Part shown: positions 10,116 to 18,672 of the stretch, piece after piece
Layout: every line of letters starts with the position of its first letter
Numbering within the stretch: position 1 is the stretch's first letter
DNA from: an uncultured bacterium
Lineage (GTDB): Bacteria > Desulfobacterota > Desulfobaccia > Desulfobaccales > 0-14-0-80-60-11
Reading direction: 5' to 3'
Assembly: GCA_937943575.1 (NCBI GenBank)
Contig: CALEAV010000002.1
Coordinates: 17,407 to 81,406 of the forward strand
Length of the DNA stretch: 64,000 bases
Notes under the pieces: generated by a model
Seen by the model: only the letters and a program-made list of their open reading frames with translations
Database searches by the model: none
Told to the model about the DNA's origin: nothing
Translations under genes and position numbers: made by a program

Positions 10116-12680
10116 GTGCCCCGTTTTCTGATGAAAGTCATCAAGCGCTCCCTCAAGCGTCTCACCGGCGCCGCCCCCGCCTCCCCGCCGTCGGGCCGCC
10201 TGGCCTCCCGCTATGCCCATTTCCAGCGGCTGCTCAAGGCCAACAACCGCACCCTGGCCCTCATGGCCGACATGGAGGAGAAGCTCTCGGGGGACTATCT
10301 CTTTGATATGGCCTACATCCGGGCTTCAGTGGGGGAGCTGCTCCAGGAGACCCAGGCCCTGGTGGAGGCCCTGGACGGCTTGGGGGAGGGGCGCTACGGC
10401 AGCCTGAAGGAGGCGGCGGCCCGCATCGGCCGGGAGGTGGAGGCCCTGGTGGAACATCGCCGGGAGATCCCGGCCGGGCCCCTGGTCCTGGACCTGGCGG
10501 TGGTGGACCTGTCCCAGGCGCCGCTGGTGGGGGGCAAGGCCGCCAACCTGGGCGAGGTGATTCAGAAACTGGGGCTGCCGGTGCCGCCGGGTTTCGCCAT
10601 CACCACTGCGGCCTACAAAAAATTCCTGGACCACAACCAGCTCTCCCAGCGCCTCGCCGAGCTCCTTAAAGGCTGGAGTCTGGAGGACCTGGACAGCCTG
10701 GCCCGGGTGAGCGAGGAGCTCAAGGCCATCATCCTGGCGGCCCGGGTGCCTCCGGAGCTGGAGGAGGCCCTGGCCGCGGCCTTTGAGGACCTCTGCCGCC
10801 GGCTGGGGGAGCGCCCCTTCCTGGCGGTGCGCTCCAGCGCCGTGGGGGAGGACCTGGCCTTCACCTTTGCCGGCCAGTATGTCAGCTTTCTCAATGTTCC
10901 TCCCGGGGACCTGGCGGCCCGCTACAAGGACATCCTTGCCAGCCTCTTCACCCCCCGGGCCCTGTTTTACTACAAGGACAAGGGCTTCAACGAAGAGGAG
11001 CTGGCCATGGGGGTGGTGGTCATGCCGCTGATCCGGGCCAAGGCCAGCGGGGTGCTCTTCACCCGCCAGCCGGAGGCGCCGGAGCGGGACGCCATCCTGG
11101 TGAACGCCGTCTGGGGCTTGGGGAAGTATGCAGTGGGCGGCAAGGTGCAGCCCGATCATTACCTGGCCGCCTACGAGCCCCCGGGGGAGATCCTGGAGCA
11201 GGTCATTCCCCCCAAACCCATGCGGCTGGGGTGGCGGCCCGAAGGCGGAGAGATCCAGGAAGAGGTGCCGCCGGAGGAGGCGACGGCGCCCTGCCTGACG
11301 CGGGAGCATCTGGCCCAGCTGGTGGACTGGGCCCGCCGCCTGGAGGAGTATTTCCGCAAGCCCCAGGATGTGGAGTGGGCCCTGGGGGAGGACGGCCGCC
11401 TCTGGCTTCTGCAGACCCGGCCCCTGAGGGTCCAGACCCGCAAGGCCCCCTCGGCCCGCCCCCGTCTGAAGCAGGAATATCCGGTCCTCCTGGACACCGG
11501 CAAGGTGGCCTGCCGGGGGGTGGGCGCCGGGCCCGTGGTCCTGGTGAAGGGCGACGACGATCTGAAAAACTTCCCTGCCGGGGGGGTGCTGGTCTCCCGC
11601 TTCACCTCCCCCAAATTCGTCACCGTCATGCGCCAGGCCGCGGCCATCATCACCGACTCCGGCAGCGTCACCGGGCACATGGCGCTTCTGGCCCGGGAAT
11701 TCCAGGTGCCCACTATCCTGGACACCGGCAAGGCCACCCGGGTGCTCTCCCCCGGCCAGCTCGTCACCGTGGACGCGGACTACAACAACGTCTATGACGG
11801 CATCATCCCGGAACTGCTGGAGGACCGAGGGCGCCGGGAGGGCGATCTGACGGAGAGCCCCGTCTTCCAGGTCCTCCGGGCGGTGTTGCAGAAGGTCATC
11901 CCCCTCAACCTCATCAACCCCCGGGGGGAGAATTTCACCCCCGAGGCCTGCCAGACCATCCACGACCTCGTGCGCTACGGCCATGAATACGCCATGCGGG
12001 AGCTCTTCCGCATGACCGAGCTGGAGCTCAGCGAGGCCGGGGAGGTGCAGGAGCTGGAGGCGGACATCCCCCTGAAACTGCGCCTCCTGGATCTGGGGGG
12101 CGGCCTCAGGCGCCGGCGCCGGCGGGTGAGGCCGACGGATATCGACTCCATCCCCTTCAGGGCCTTCTGGCAGGGCTTAAGGAGCATGCCCTGGCCCAAG
12201 CCGGCCCCGGGGGTCAAGAGCCTGTCCTCCGTCTTTGTCAAGGATGAGGCGGAGGTGGCCCAAGGCGCCGACCCCTGGCGGGACCAGAGCTATGTGGTGC
12301 TCTCCCGAAATTACATGAACTTCAGCATCCGCCTGGGTTACCACCTGTCCAATGTGGAGGCCTATGTCTCCGAGGTGCTGAATGACAACTACCTCACCTT
12401 CAGCTTCCGGGGGGGCGGCTCCACCCCGGAGCGTCGGGAGCGCCGCACCCGCCTCATCGAGACCATCATCGACCGCATGGACCTGCAGCACACCCGGCAG
12501 GGCGATTTCATCGAGGCCCGTCTGGCCAAGTATCCTCTGGAAAAGATGTGCGAGCGCCTCACCCTGCTGGGGAAGCTCACGGTCTACACCAAGCAGCTGG
12601 ACATGGCCCTCTTTTCCGACGGCATCGTGGACTGGTACATCAAGGAATTCCTTCGGGAGCACCTGCACCTGCCCGCCTGA
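10116..12680 (+). CDS. PEP synthase-like protein with non-canonical C-terminus
   Basis: 854 residues from a GTG start (an ATG at 10131 is the alternative; neither has a strong ribosome site). Residues 1-120 are a helical extension. About 130-440 is the ATP-grasp PPDK/PEP-synthase N-domain (LVGGKAANLGEVIQKLGLPV, FLAVRSSAVGEDLAFTFAGQ, QDVEWALGEDGRLWLLQTRP). About 480-550 is the swivelling phosphohistidine domain with His521 in SGSVTGHMALLAREFQVPT. The last 300 residues do not show the PEP/pyruvate-binding TIM-barrel motifs expected; instead there is an unfamiliar domain ending near LDMALFSDGIVDWY. It may be a regulator or a phosphotransferase with another acceptor. Confidence 0.75.
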   Translation: MPRFLMKVIKRSLKRLTGAAPASPPSGRLASRYAHFQRLLKANNRTLALMADMEEKLSGDYLFDMAYIRASVGELLQETQALVEALDGLGEGRYGSLKEAAARIGREVEALVEHRREIPAGPLVLDLAVVDLSQAPLVGGKAANLGEVIQKLGLPVPPGFAITTAAYKKFLDHNQLSQRLAELLKGWSLEDLDSLARVSEELKAIILAARVPPELEEALAAAFEDLCRRLGERPFLAVRSSAVGEDLAFTFAGQYVSFLNVPPGDLAARYKDILASLFTPRALFYYKDKGFNEEELAMGVVVMPLIRAKASGVLFTRQPEAPERDAILVNAVWGLGKYAVGGKVQPDHYLAAYEPPGEILEQVIPPKPMRLGWRPEGGEIQEEVPPEEATAPCLTREHLAQLVDWARRLEEYFRKPQDVEWALGEDGRLWLLQTRPLRVQTRKAPSARPRLKQEYPVLLDTGKVACRGVGAGPVVLVKGDDDLKNFPAGGVLVSRFTSPKFVTVMRQAAAIITDSGSVTGHMALLAREFQVPTILDTGKATRVLSPGQLVTVDADYNNVYDGIIPELLEDRGRREGDLTESPVFQVLRAVLQKVIPLNLINPRGENFTPEACQTIHDLVRYGHEYAMRELFRMTELELSEAGEVQELEADIPLKLRLLDLGGGLRRRRRRVRPTDIDSIPFRAFWQGLRSMPWPKPAPGVKSLSSVFVKDEAEVAQGADPWRDQSYVVLSRNYMNFSIRLGYHLSNVEAYVSEVLNDNYLTFSFRGGGSTPERRERRTRLIETIIDRMDLQHTRQGDFIEARLAKYPLEKMCERLTLLGKLTVYTKQLDMALFSDGIVDWYIKEFLREHLHLPA

Positions 12681-12881
12681 AAAAATGGCGGAACCGGGGT
12701 CAGGACCCGGTCCCGCCGCCCACCAACCACGGATAAGGACTCAGCCACAGGTGCGGGGGAGGGGCCCGGAGGGCTGAAGGGCCATGACCCCCCTCCCCTC
12801 CCCGAAAATTTTCCTTTTGGCTTGGCGGGTCAGGCTCCCGCAGGCGGGTCAATGCCCCGGCCCGCCCAGGTCTTTTCCCAC
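12681..12881. other. Convergent intergenic region with G/C-rich palindromes
   Basis: Between two converging genes. A G/C-rich hairpin right after the stop at 12680 (about 12690-12720) lacks a T-run. At about 12748-12795 a G-run arm and a C-run arm (GGGGGAGGGG and CCCCTCCCC) resemble part of the dispersed repeat family of this window; the match is partial. Confidence 0.35.
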
Positions 12882-13139
12882 TCAGCCGTAGAGCCGCACC
12901 GGCGGATGCACCGGGGTGAGCTCCCCCTCGGTGGGTTTGGCCACCAGGAGCTGGATGCGGCCGAAACCCTGGGTGAGGAGGAAATGCCAGGCCTCCTGGA
13001 CGTCATAAAACCCCTCGCCGCCGCCCACCACCTCCACCCGGTCGGCCGCCAGCCCCAGCTCCCGGCAGCGGGCCGCCACATCCAAACCCGGGGGCACGTC
13101 CGCCCCGCCCACCAGATAGACAATGACTCCGCTTTTCAT
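12882..13139 (-). CDS. Small protein translationally coupled to cbiK
   Basis: 85 residues, MKSGVIVYLVGGADVPPG at the start and a C-terminus rich in Pro and Val. Its ATG overlaps the cbiK stop codon by four bases (ATGA), a common sign of coupling, and supports it as a real gene. No membrane segment or known motif was recognised; the alternation of hydrophobic strands (VIVYLVGG, IQLLVAKP) suggests a small alpha/beta fold. A role beside cobalt insertion or cobalamin supply is inferred only from position and the shared riboswitch. Confidence 0.65.
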   Translation of the reverse strand: MKSGVIVYLVGGADVPPGLDVAARCRELGLAADRVEVVGGGEGFYDVQEAWHFLLTQGFGRIQLLVAKPTEGELTPVHPPVRLYG

Positions 13140-14008
13140 TTTTTCCCCTCCACCTCCCTGAGCGCCTGGGCCAGATGGTCCAGGAAGAGGTCCACAATGC
13201 CGTCGACATAACCCAAACCGGTGGTCACTCCCTCAATCTGGTAAGCCTTGTGCTTGAGGAGCTGGTTCTTCCAGCTGTCGGGCTCCTCCCCCAGAAGGTC
13301 GTTCTGGACGTGGTCCCCGGCCACAAACATGAAGGGCATGAGCACGATCTTTTGGGGGTTGGCCTTCTTCACCGCCACGAAGGCCTCCTTGGCTTCGGGT
13401 TTGCCCTCCACCGAGGCCAGAAAGGCATGGGGGTAGCGGGAGTGCAGGAGCCGGGCGAAGCTCACATAGGCCTTCTCCCCCGGGGGGACCGGGCTGCCAT
13501 GGGCCATGAGGAGCACCGCCGTCTTGCCGTCCTGAGGCGGGAAGGTGGCGGCCACTGCCTTCAGGGCGCGTTCTTTGTCCTGCTCACTGCTAAGCAGCGG
13601 CTTGCCCAGGGCCGCCTTCAGCCCCGGTATTTCCCGGACGACGGAGACCACCTTCTTCTCCCACTCCTCCCCGGGCACGATGTGCAGGGACTGGATGGCC
13701 ACCCTGCTGTGCCCCTGGGCTTTGAGGTCCCGGAGCACGGTGCCCAGATCCTTGAGCTCCCGGCCCTGCTCCTTGGCCACCTTGTGGCGCACCTTGTGAG
13801 AGGTGAAGGCCCAGCGCACCTCATACCCGGGGAAGCGCTCCCGCACCTTCTTCTCGAAATGGTCATAGGTGGCGAAGGCCTCGGTGGTGGTCCCGAAGGC
13901 GGTGAGCACGATGACGGGTCTGTCCGCCGCGTCCACCTGGGCGGCCGCCAAAAGCGCCAGCACGGCCGCCGCCTGCACCAGATGCCGGGTCCTGCTTTTC
14001 TGCCCCAT
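13136..14008 (-). CDS. cbiK: Sirohydrochlorin cobaltochelatase, exported CbiK type
   Basis: 290 residues. Residues 1-28 are a signal peptide (hydrophobic core LVQAAAVLALLAAAQ, cleavage near DAA). The mature part has the CbiK hallmarks: VLTAFGTTTEAFATYDHFE, LHIVPGEEWEK, LLMAHGSPVPPGEKAY and MPFMFVAGDHVQNDL, including the histidines used for metal binding and catalysis. CbiK puts Co2+ into sirohydrochlorin early in anaerobic cobalamin synthesis; exported forms are known in Desulfovibrio. The start at 14008 has AAGGGGGACAGG upstream; an in-frame ATG at 14095 is rejected because an intrinsic terminator would lie inside the coding sequence. Controlled by the cobalamin riboswitch upstream. Confidence 0.92.
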   Translation of the reverse strand: MGQKSRTRHLVQAAAVLALLAAAQVDAADRPVIVLTAFGTTTEAFATYDHFEKKVRERFPGYEVRWAFTSHKVRHKVAKEQGRELKDLGTVLRDLKAQGHSRVAIQSLHIVPGEEWEKKVVSVVREIPGLKAALGKPLLSSEQDKERALKAVAATFPPQDGKTAVLLMAHGSPVPPGEKAYVSFARLLHSRYPHAFLASVEGKPEAKEAFVAVKKANPQKIVLMPFMFVAGDHVQNDLLGEEPDSWKNQLLKHKAYQIEGVTTGLGYVDGIVDLFLDHLAQALREVEGKK

Positions 14009-14030
14009 CCTGTCCCCCTTAACCGGAAAT

Positions 14031-14066
14031 AAAAAAATCCTTAAGCCAGCAAATGACTTAAGGATT
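14031..14066 (-). terminator. Intrinsic terminator between riboswitch and cbiK
   Basis: A perfect 10-bp stem (AATCCTTAAG at 14036-14045 with CTTAAGGATT at 14057-14066) is followed on the minus strand by seven T residues. Its place after the cobalamin aptamer and before cbiK fits ligand-controlled premature termination. Confidence 0.85.
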
Positions 14067-14129
14067 GCACCCAGCTTCTTGGTCCTTAAATTCATGCCGG
14101 GCGTCCACTATACCGCGTAGCGACGCCGG

Positions 14130-14298
14130 CCGGTGTTCGGGCAGGTCTTCTGACTCCCGGATCCTCCTCCCCCTGCGCCTTCCCATCCCCTGAAGGTGGA
14201 CAGTGGCATGCTGCAGGGTTCGTCCCCGGTCACAGCGGCGGGACCGTGCCGGACTTGCACCGGCTTCCCTATTATGCCCTATGTGGGCACCCGAACGA
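14130..14298 (-). ncRNA. Cobalamin riboswitch
   Basis: Read on the minus strand it contains the conserved cobalamin-aptamer pieces in order: AATAGGGAAGCCGGTGCAAG, GTCCGGCACGGTCCCGCC, GCTGTGA, the B12 box AGCATGCCACTG, and GGAGTCAGAAGACCTGCC. The closing P1 stem pairs CCCGAAC (near 14290) with GTTCGGG (near 14135). It precedes a terminator and cbiK, so cobalamin should lower cbiK expression. Confidence 0.95.
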
Positions 14299-14307
14299 TG
14301 TGACACC

Positions 14308-14336
14308 ACAATATCTGGAGTGTGGCCCCTTGTCAA
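14308..14336 (-). promoter_or_regulatory. Promoter of the cobalamin riboswitch transcript
   Basis: On the minus strand: TTGACA (14336-14331), 17-base spacer, TATTGT (14313-14308). The predicted transcript start falls at the beginning of the riboswitch aptamer. Confidence 0.75.
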
Positions 14337-14595
14337 GGAAAAAATGCGGCCCTTCAGCCCGGGGGCAGAATGAGTCACCCGGAAGGGCCGGCTTAGGGTC
14401 CGGTTCCGCTTTCCCCGTCAATCACCTGGGAGGGCCGGCTCAGGAGGGCTCGGCGAGGGGAGGAGAGCGCCGCCGGCTGGCAGGGGGAGGGAGGCTCAGG
14501 GGGCGTCGGGCGCCGCCCCGGACACCGGCCCGGGAGGCAGACGGGAGGGGAGACAGAGGCCCCCTGACCCCCCGGCCCTCCCCTCCTTTGCCGTC
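14337..14595. other. G/C-rich intergenic region
   Basis: No gene seen. It follows the stop of the PHP-glycosyltransferase gene. A stretch at about 14545-14585 (CCCCCCGGCCCTCCCC) looks like one arm of the dispersed repeat family, but a complete element is not visible. Confidence 0.35.
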
Positions 14596-16989
14596 TTACG
14601 CCCGCTCCGGGAAGGCCAGATCCTCATACATCTTCCAGGCTGCCAGAAAGGCCTGCTCAAAGGAGCGGGACTCGGCATACACCCGGGCCGCCCGGCCCAT
14701 CTCCCGGCGGCGCTCCGGGGAGCGGGCCAGGTGCAGGATGGCCTCCGCCAGGCCGGCGGGGTCATTGGCCGGCACCACGATCCCCGTCTCGCCGGGGAGC
14801 ACGTTTTCCCGGGGGCCACCGGAGTCGGTGACGATGACGGGGAGCCCGCTGGCCTGGGCCTCCAGGACCACGTTGCCAAAGGTGTCGGTGGTGCTGGGAA
14901 AGACAAAGACATCGCTGGAGGCGTAGGCCTCCGCCAGGCTCTCCCCCTGGAGATAGCCGGTGAAGGTGACCGGCGCCCCGGCTAAAGTGCTTTGCATCTC
15001 GGCGAGATACGGGCCATCCCCCACCACCACCAGGTGGAGCTCCGGGTGCCGGGGGGAAAGCTCCCGGAACACCTGGCCCAACAGCTCCAGGTTCTTCTCC
15101 CGGGAGACCCGCCCCACATAGAGGAGGATGACCCGGTCCCGGAGGCCGAAGCGGCGCTCGAAAAAGCCGTTCCGCTTCTCCGGGGTGAACTGGCCGGCAT
15201 CCACCCCCCGGGGATAGAGGCGGATCTTCTCCGCCGGCAGTCCCGCCTGGGTGAGCTCCCGGGCCGTGGCCGCGGAAGGCACCAGCACCACCTCCAGCTG
15301 CTGATAGAACCACAACAGATACCTCCACATCCAGGCGACCAGGGTGGGGTCCTCGGTGATGTGCAGGGCATACTGGGGCAGGGCGGTGTGGTAGGTGCCC
15401 CACACCGGCAGCTTGAGAAGGCGGCCCACCGCCAGGGCGGTGAGGCCCATGGGGCCGGGGGTGGCGGCCTTGAGGTGGGTGACGTCGTGGTCGTTGCAAT
15501 AGCGGAGAATCTGCAGTACCGGCGGGTGAAAGAGCTTCATCTCCGGGTAGCCCGGGAGATGAAAGACGCCCAGGGGCACAAAATTGCGCACCCCCGGTCG
15601 GGAGGGCTGGGAGCCGGTCTCGCAGGTGATGATGGTGTAGGGCTTGCCGAAGCGCCGGGCCGCCTCCACCTGCCGGTTCAGGGTGAGGCTGACGCCGTTG
15701 ATCTCGTAGAAGGTGTCCGTGAAGTGGACCAGCTTCAGTTGCCGGTGATCCTCCGGATTCCTGAGTTGACGCCGCCGCCAGGCCCCGACGATCTCCGCCG
15801 CCAGCTTCCGGTCCGCCGCAAAGGAGGAGTAGGCGGCGAAATAGGGGGCCAGCCCGGCGTAGATCAGCCCCTGGGAGGAGAGGACATTCAAGACCTTGAT
15901 GAGGTCGGCCTGGTGCAGGGCCTGGCGAAAATGCCAGTGACAGTGCTTCAGGACCGCCTCCGCCATCTGGGAGACCATGGTGTACCACTGGGTCTCCGAG
16001 TTGTCCTCGGGGCAGGAGATCCGGGCCGCCTCCTTTTTGATGAGCTGCACCACATTCTCCTCGGGTGGGGCGGACTTCATCCAGGTCCGGAAGCGTTCCA
16101 GGTAATAATGGAAGATCCGGGTCCCGCCCGGGAGGGTGGCCTCCGGGCGATGCAGGTATTTCTCCAGGAAAAAGAGGAGCAGGTCCTTGTGCACCCCCTC
16201 TCCCAGGCGGTATTTCTGCCGGTAGAACTGGTAGGCGATGCTGTAGATGTTGTGTCCCAGGGTGAGGGGCGTGGAGGCTTGGCCGCCCACCAGCCCCTGG
16301 CCCTGGGCCAGCCCCTGGAAGAAGTCGCCCCGGGCAGCAGCCCCGGGCACTTCGGTGAACATGCGGCCGATGTGCAGGGAGCTGTGGTCGTCGGAGCCGC
16401 CGGTGAAGCGCTTGGGCCACAGGCGGCGGGCCATGACCGGCAGGCGGTGGCGCTGGGCCAGCTCCTCCAGATCCGCCGGGGTGATGAGGGAGAACAGGAG
16501 CTTCAACCCCTCATTGAGGCGATGGTCCCGGCCGCCGTTGAGCTCGAAATTCTCAAACAGGAGAAGGAGCTTCTCAAAGTGCGCCGGGGTGAGCTTGCCG
16601 TTCACCGACCAGAAGGGGTGGGCCAGGGTGTGGCAGATCCCCTGCTCCTGGAGGTAGGCCACCAGCTCGAAGATGTTCCCCCGCAGGCGCTGGATCTCCC
16701 GGTGGTGCTCCTCCGAGAGGTCGTAGGCCAGCACATGCAGCTTGCAGCCGTCCTCCGGGAAGTAGGTGGTGATCTCCTCGCTGATGAAGGTGTCCGGCAG
16801 GTGGGCCAGCTCCAGGCAGCCGTCAATGACATTGTGGTCGGTGATGGTCACCTGGTGCATGCCCCTGGCCTTGGCGGTGCGGTAAACCACCCCGGGCTCG
16901 GTGTAGCATTCCTGGCACCCCAGTTTCTGGAGCACCCATTGGGACGGCCGGGTGGAATAACGGGAATGCACATGCAGATCGATCTTCAT
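14596..16989 (-). CDS. PHP-domain / GT4 glycosyltransferase fusion
   Basis: 797 residues. The N-terminal third is a PHP metal-hydrolase domain: DLHVHSRYS (residues 4-12), TITDHNVIDG (Asp51, His52), LHVLAYDLSEEHH and TLAHPFW. After a helical linker, from about residue 416 it is a GT-B glycosyltransferase of GT4 type: HFTDTFYEINGVSLTLNRQ, LYPRGVDAGQFTPEKRNGFF, LLYVGRVSREKNLELLGQVF, and a C-terminal EAQASGLPVIVTDSGGPREN. The start at 16989 overlaps the psd stop (ATGA). Being coupled to psd and a methyltransferase gene, it probably acts on a membrane lipid or lipid-linked sugar; the hydrolase may remove a phosphate or acyl group from the same substrate. Both roles are inferred. Confidence 0.88.
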   Translation of the reverse strand: MKIDLHVHSRYSTRPSQWVLQKLGCQECYTEPGVVYRTAKARGMHQVTITDHNVIDGCLELAHLPDTFISEEITTYFPEDGCKLHVLAYDLSEEHHREIQRLRGNIFELVAYLQEQGICHTLAHPFWSVNGKLTPAHFEKLLLLFENFELNGGRDHRLNEGLKLLFSLITPADLEELAQRHRLPVMARRLWPKRFTGGSDDHSSLHIGRMFTEVPGAAARGDFFQGLAQGQGLVGGQASTPLTLGHNIYSIAYQFYRQKYRLGEGVHKDLLLFFLEKYLHRPEATLPGGTRIFHYYLERFRTWMKSAPPEENVVQLIKKEAARISCPEDNSETQWYTMVSQMAEAVLKHCHWHFRQALHQADLIKVLNVLSSQGLIYAGLAPYFAAYSSFAADRKLAAEIVGAWRRRQLRNPEDHRQLKLVHFTDTFYEINGVSLTLNRQVEAARRFGKPYTIITCETGSQPSRPGVRNFVPLGVFHLPGYPEMKLFHPPVLQILRYCNDHDVTHLKAATPGPMGLTALAVGRLLKLPVWGTYHTALPQYALHITEDPTLVAWMWRYLLWFYQQLEVVLVPSAATARELTQAGLPAEKIRLYPRGVDAGQFTPEKRNGFFERRFGLRDRVILLYVGRVSREKNLELLGQVFRELSPRHPELHLVVVGDGPYLAEMQSTLAGAPVTFTGYLQGESLAEAYASSDVFVFPSTTDTFGNVVLEAQASGLPVIVTDSGGPRENVLPGETGIVVPANDPAGLAEAILHLARSPERRREMGRAARVYAESRSFEQAFLAAWKMYEDLAFPERA

Positions 16990-17690
16990 GCTCCCCCTCG
17001 CTTTGCGGCAATGAGAACGGTTTCCCCGGCCCGCACCTTGTCCCCGGGCCGGACCTGAAGCTCCATCCCAGGGTGATAGGGCAGCACCACATCCACCTGG
17101 GAGCCGATCCGGATCATGCCGAAGATGGCGCCCTTCTCCAGCCGGGCGCCCACCTGGGCGTAGCTGTCGATGCCCCGCACCCGCCAGCCGGCGATCTGCA
17201 CCACCTGGCAGTGCACCTCCTCCCCCGCAAAGGTGCCCCGCAAGGTGGTGACCAGGCGCTCGTTGTGCAGCAGATGCCGGGAATTGCGGTAGAGGGGCGG
17301 CCGCCTGAGCAGCGTGCGCCACTGCATGGGCGTCATGGGGAAGTTGCGGCCGCGGGGCGGGAAATAGGTGATGGCCGTCACCTCCCCGGAGAGGGGCGCC
17401 CGGTTGTAGTGCACATCCCAGGGGCTCATGAAGACCCCGATGTGCACCCGGGGGACGCTTGAGTCATAACGGGTGATGTCCGTCAGCGTCGCCCGGCGCC
17501 CCGCCTTGACCAGGATGACGTCTTCCGCCGCCGCCACCACCCGGGCGTAGACCACGGTGCCGTCCGCCGGGCTGACGAGGTTCTCCCCCGGGGGGATGCA
17601 CCGGGGCGGGTTGCGGAAAAACCAGACGTAGCGCCAGTAGAGATAGCCTGCCCCCAGGGCGGCGGGCACGGCCAGCCAAGCCGGGTTCAA
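16986..17690 (-). CDS. psd: Phosphatidylserine decarboxylase proenzyme
   Basis: 234 residues, the short type. An N-terminal hydrophobic anchor (about 4-25) is followed by SPADGTVVYA (Asp43), FMSPWDVHYNRAPLSGEV (His94) and the self-cleavage site MIRIGSQVDV, where Gly196-Ser197 would be split to give the pyruvoyl group. It makes phosphatidylethanolamine at the inner membrane. It overlaps the gene on each side by four bases, so the three genes form a tightly coupled operon. No CDP-diacylglycerol-serine transferase is seen in the window. Confidence 0.92.
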   Translation of the reverse strand: MNPAWLAVPAALGAGYLYWRYVWFFRNPPRCIPPGENLVSPADGTVVYARVVAAAEDVILVKAGRRATLTDITRYDSSVPRVHIGVFMSPWDVHYNRAPLSGEVTAITYFPPRGRNFPMTPMQWRTLLRRPPLYRNSRHLLHNERLVTTLRGTFAGEEVHCQVVQIAGWRVRGIDSYAQVGARLEKGAIFGMIRIGSQVDVVLPYHPGMELQVRPGDKVRAGETVLIAAKRGGA

Positions 17691-18379
17691 TTCAGCTCCT
17701 TTCCGGCCGCGGGCGACAATACCCGCACCAGGGCCACCCCGGAGGAAAAGGGGAAGTTCACCACCTCAAAGGCCTGCTCCTGCTGCTTGAGGAGCCGAAG
17801 CCACCTTTTGACGCCGGCGTGCCGCAGCAGCTCCCGGATGTAGATGTTGGTGTCATGCAGAAAGATAAAGGTGTTTTTCCGGGAGTGCTCCAAGACCTGG
17901 AGGAAGTCGTACTTGACATCCTTGAAGGCGTGGCTGCCGTCGATGAAGGCCAGATCGATGGGCGGCAGCCCCAGCTCGGCGTAGCGGGGAAAGAATTCAT
18001 CGCTCCGGAGCTTGTGGTGGCGGACGATCTGCCCCACCCCGAAGCGCTCAAAGTGCCGCCGCACCTGCTCCTCATCGGACCAGTAGCCCCGGCCGCCGAT
18101 GGTGGCCAGCGGCCCGTCTTTCACCAGGGAGTAGGAGGGGTCCACGAAGGTCAGGCGGCCGTGGCCGTTGTCCTTGAGCCCCAGGGCCAGGCAGACGACG
18201 CTGAAGCCGTAGCCCGAGCCGATGACCAGGACGTGCTTGGGCCGGATGGCGCGGGCCACCCCATAATAGAGGAAGCCGAACCCCAGGTTCAGGGTCTTGG
18301 CGTGCTCATGGTGGCCGAACGGTTTGGCGTACTGCAGGATATCCCGGAGGCGTTCCACATTGAGGCTGAACTCTTCCAT
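17687..18379 (-). CDS. Class I SAM-dependent methyltransferase
   Basis: 230 residues. The SAM-binding motif I reads HVLVIGSGYGFSVVCLALGL, followed by LTFVDPSYS, IDLAFIDGSHAFKDVKYDF and TFIFLHDTNIYIRELL, typical of the Methyltransf_24 group. The start at 18379 has AGGAGGGGG upstream; an in-frame codon at 18415 lacks one. First gene of the psd operon. The substrate is unknown; lipid head-group or polysaccharide methylation would suit the neighbours. Confidence 0.82.
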   Translation of the reverse strand: MEEFSLNVERLRDILQYAKPFGHHEHAKTLNLGFGFLYYGVARAIRPKHVLVIGSGYGFSVVCLALGLKDNGHGRLTFVDPSYSLVKDGPLATIGGRGYWSDEEQVRRHFERFGVGQIVRHHKLRSDEFFPRYAELGLPPIDLAFIDGSHAFKDVKYDFLQVLEHSRKNTFIFLHDTNIYIRELLRHAGVKRWLRLLKQQEQAFEVVNFPFSSGVALVRVLSPAAGKELN

Positions 18380-18486
18380 CTTTCCCCCTCCTGTCTCTCT
18401 GGTTTCCCCGACCATGGGCAGGAGCGGAGCCGACCCGGGAGCCCGGCGGTCAGCCCCCTTCCCCCCGCAGCCTTTCTCCTTTGCCT

Positions 18487-18500
18487 CCTGTAGCTACAGG
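18487..18500. promoter_or_regulatory. 14-bp perfect palindrome in divergent promoter region
   Basis: CCTGTAGCTACAGG is a perfect dyad between the divergent methyltransferase-psd operon and the efflux operon, 122 bases upstream of the efflux -35 element. A repressor or activator site is possible; no regulator gene lies next to it. Confidence 0.4.
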
Positions 18501-18621
18501 AACCAGATTTCCCGGACATTGGCGAAAGGTTTTTTCTATGCTGATTTTTGGCGGACAATTTAAGGAAACGATGTGAAAAATATGGCTCCGCCCGAAGTGC
18601 GTCACCGCCCCCCTGGGCGGG

Positions 18622-18651
18622 TTTACACTTCTGCGGCGAAGCTGCTACAAT
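18622..18651 (+). promoter_or_regulatory. Promoter of the tolC-RND operon
   Basis: TTTACA (18622-18627), 18-base spacer, TACAAT (18646-18651), 21 bases before the GTG start of the TolC-like gene. Confidence 0.6.
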
Positions 18652-18672
18652 GCCGGCGGGGGAATCTGAACT

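Noticed and set aside
14009..14095. Longer N-terminus for CbiK
   Set aside because: It would run through a perfect intrinsic terminator and has no ribosome site; the start at 14008 has a strong one and opens a signal peptide.
16990..17322. N-terminal extension of the PHP-glycosyltransferase
   Set aside because: It lies wholly inside psd in another frame, is low-complexity, and the ATG at 16989 begins the conserved DLHVHS region with an ATGA overlap.
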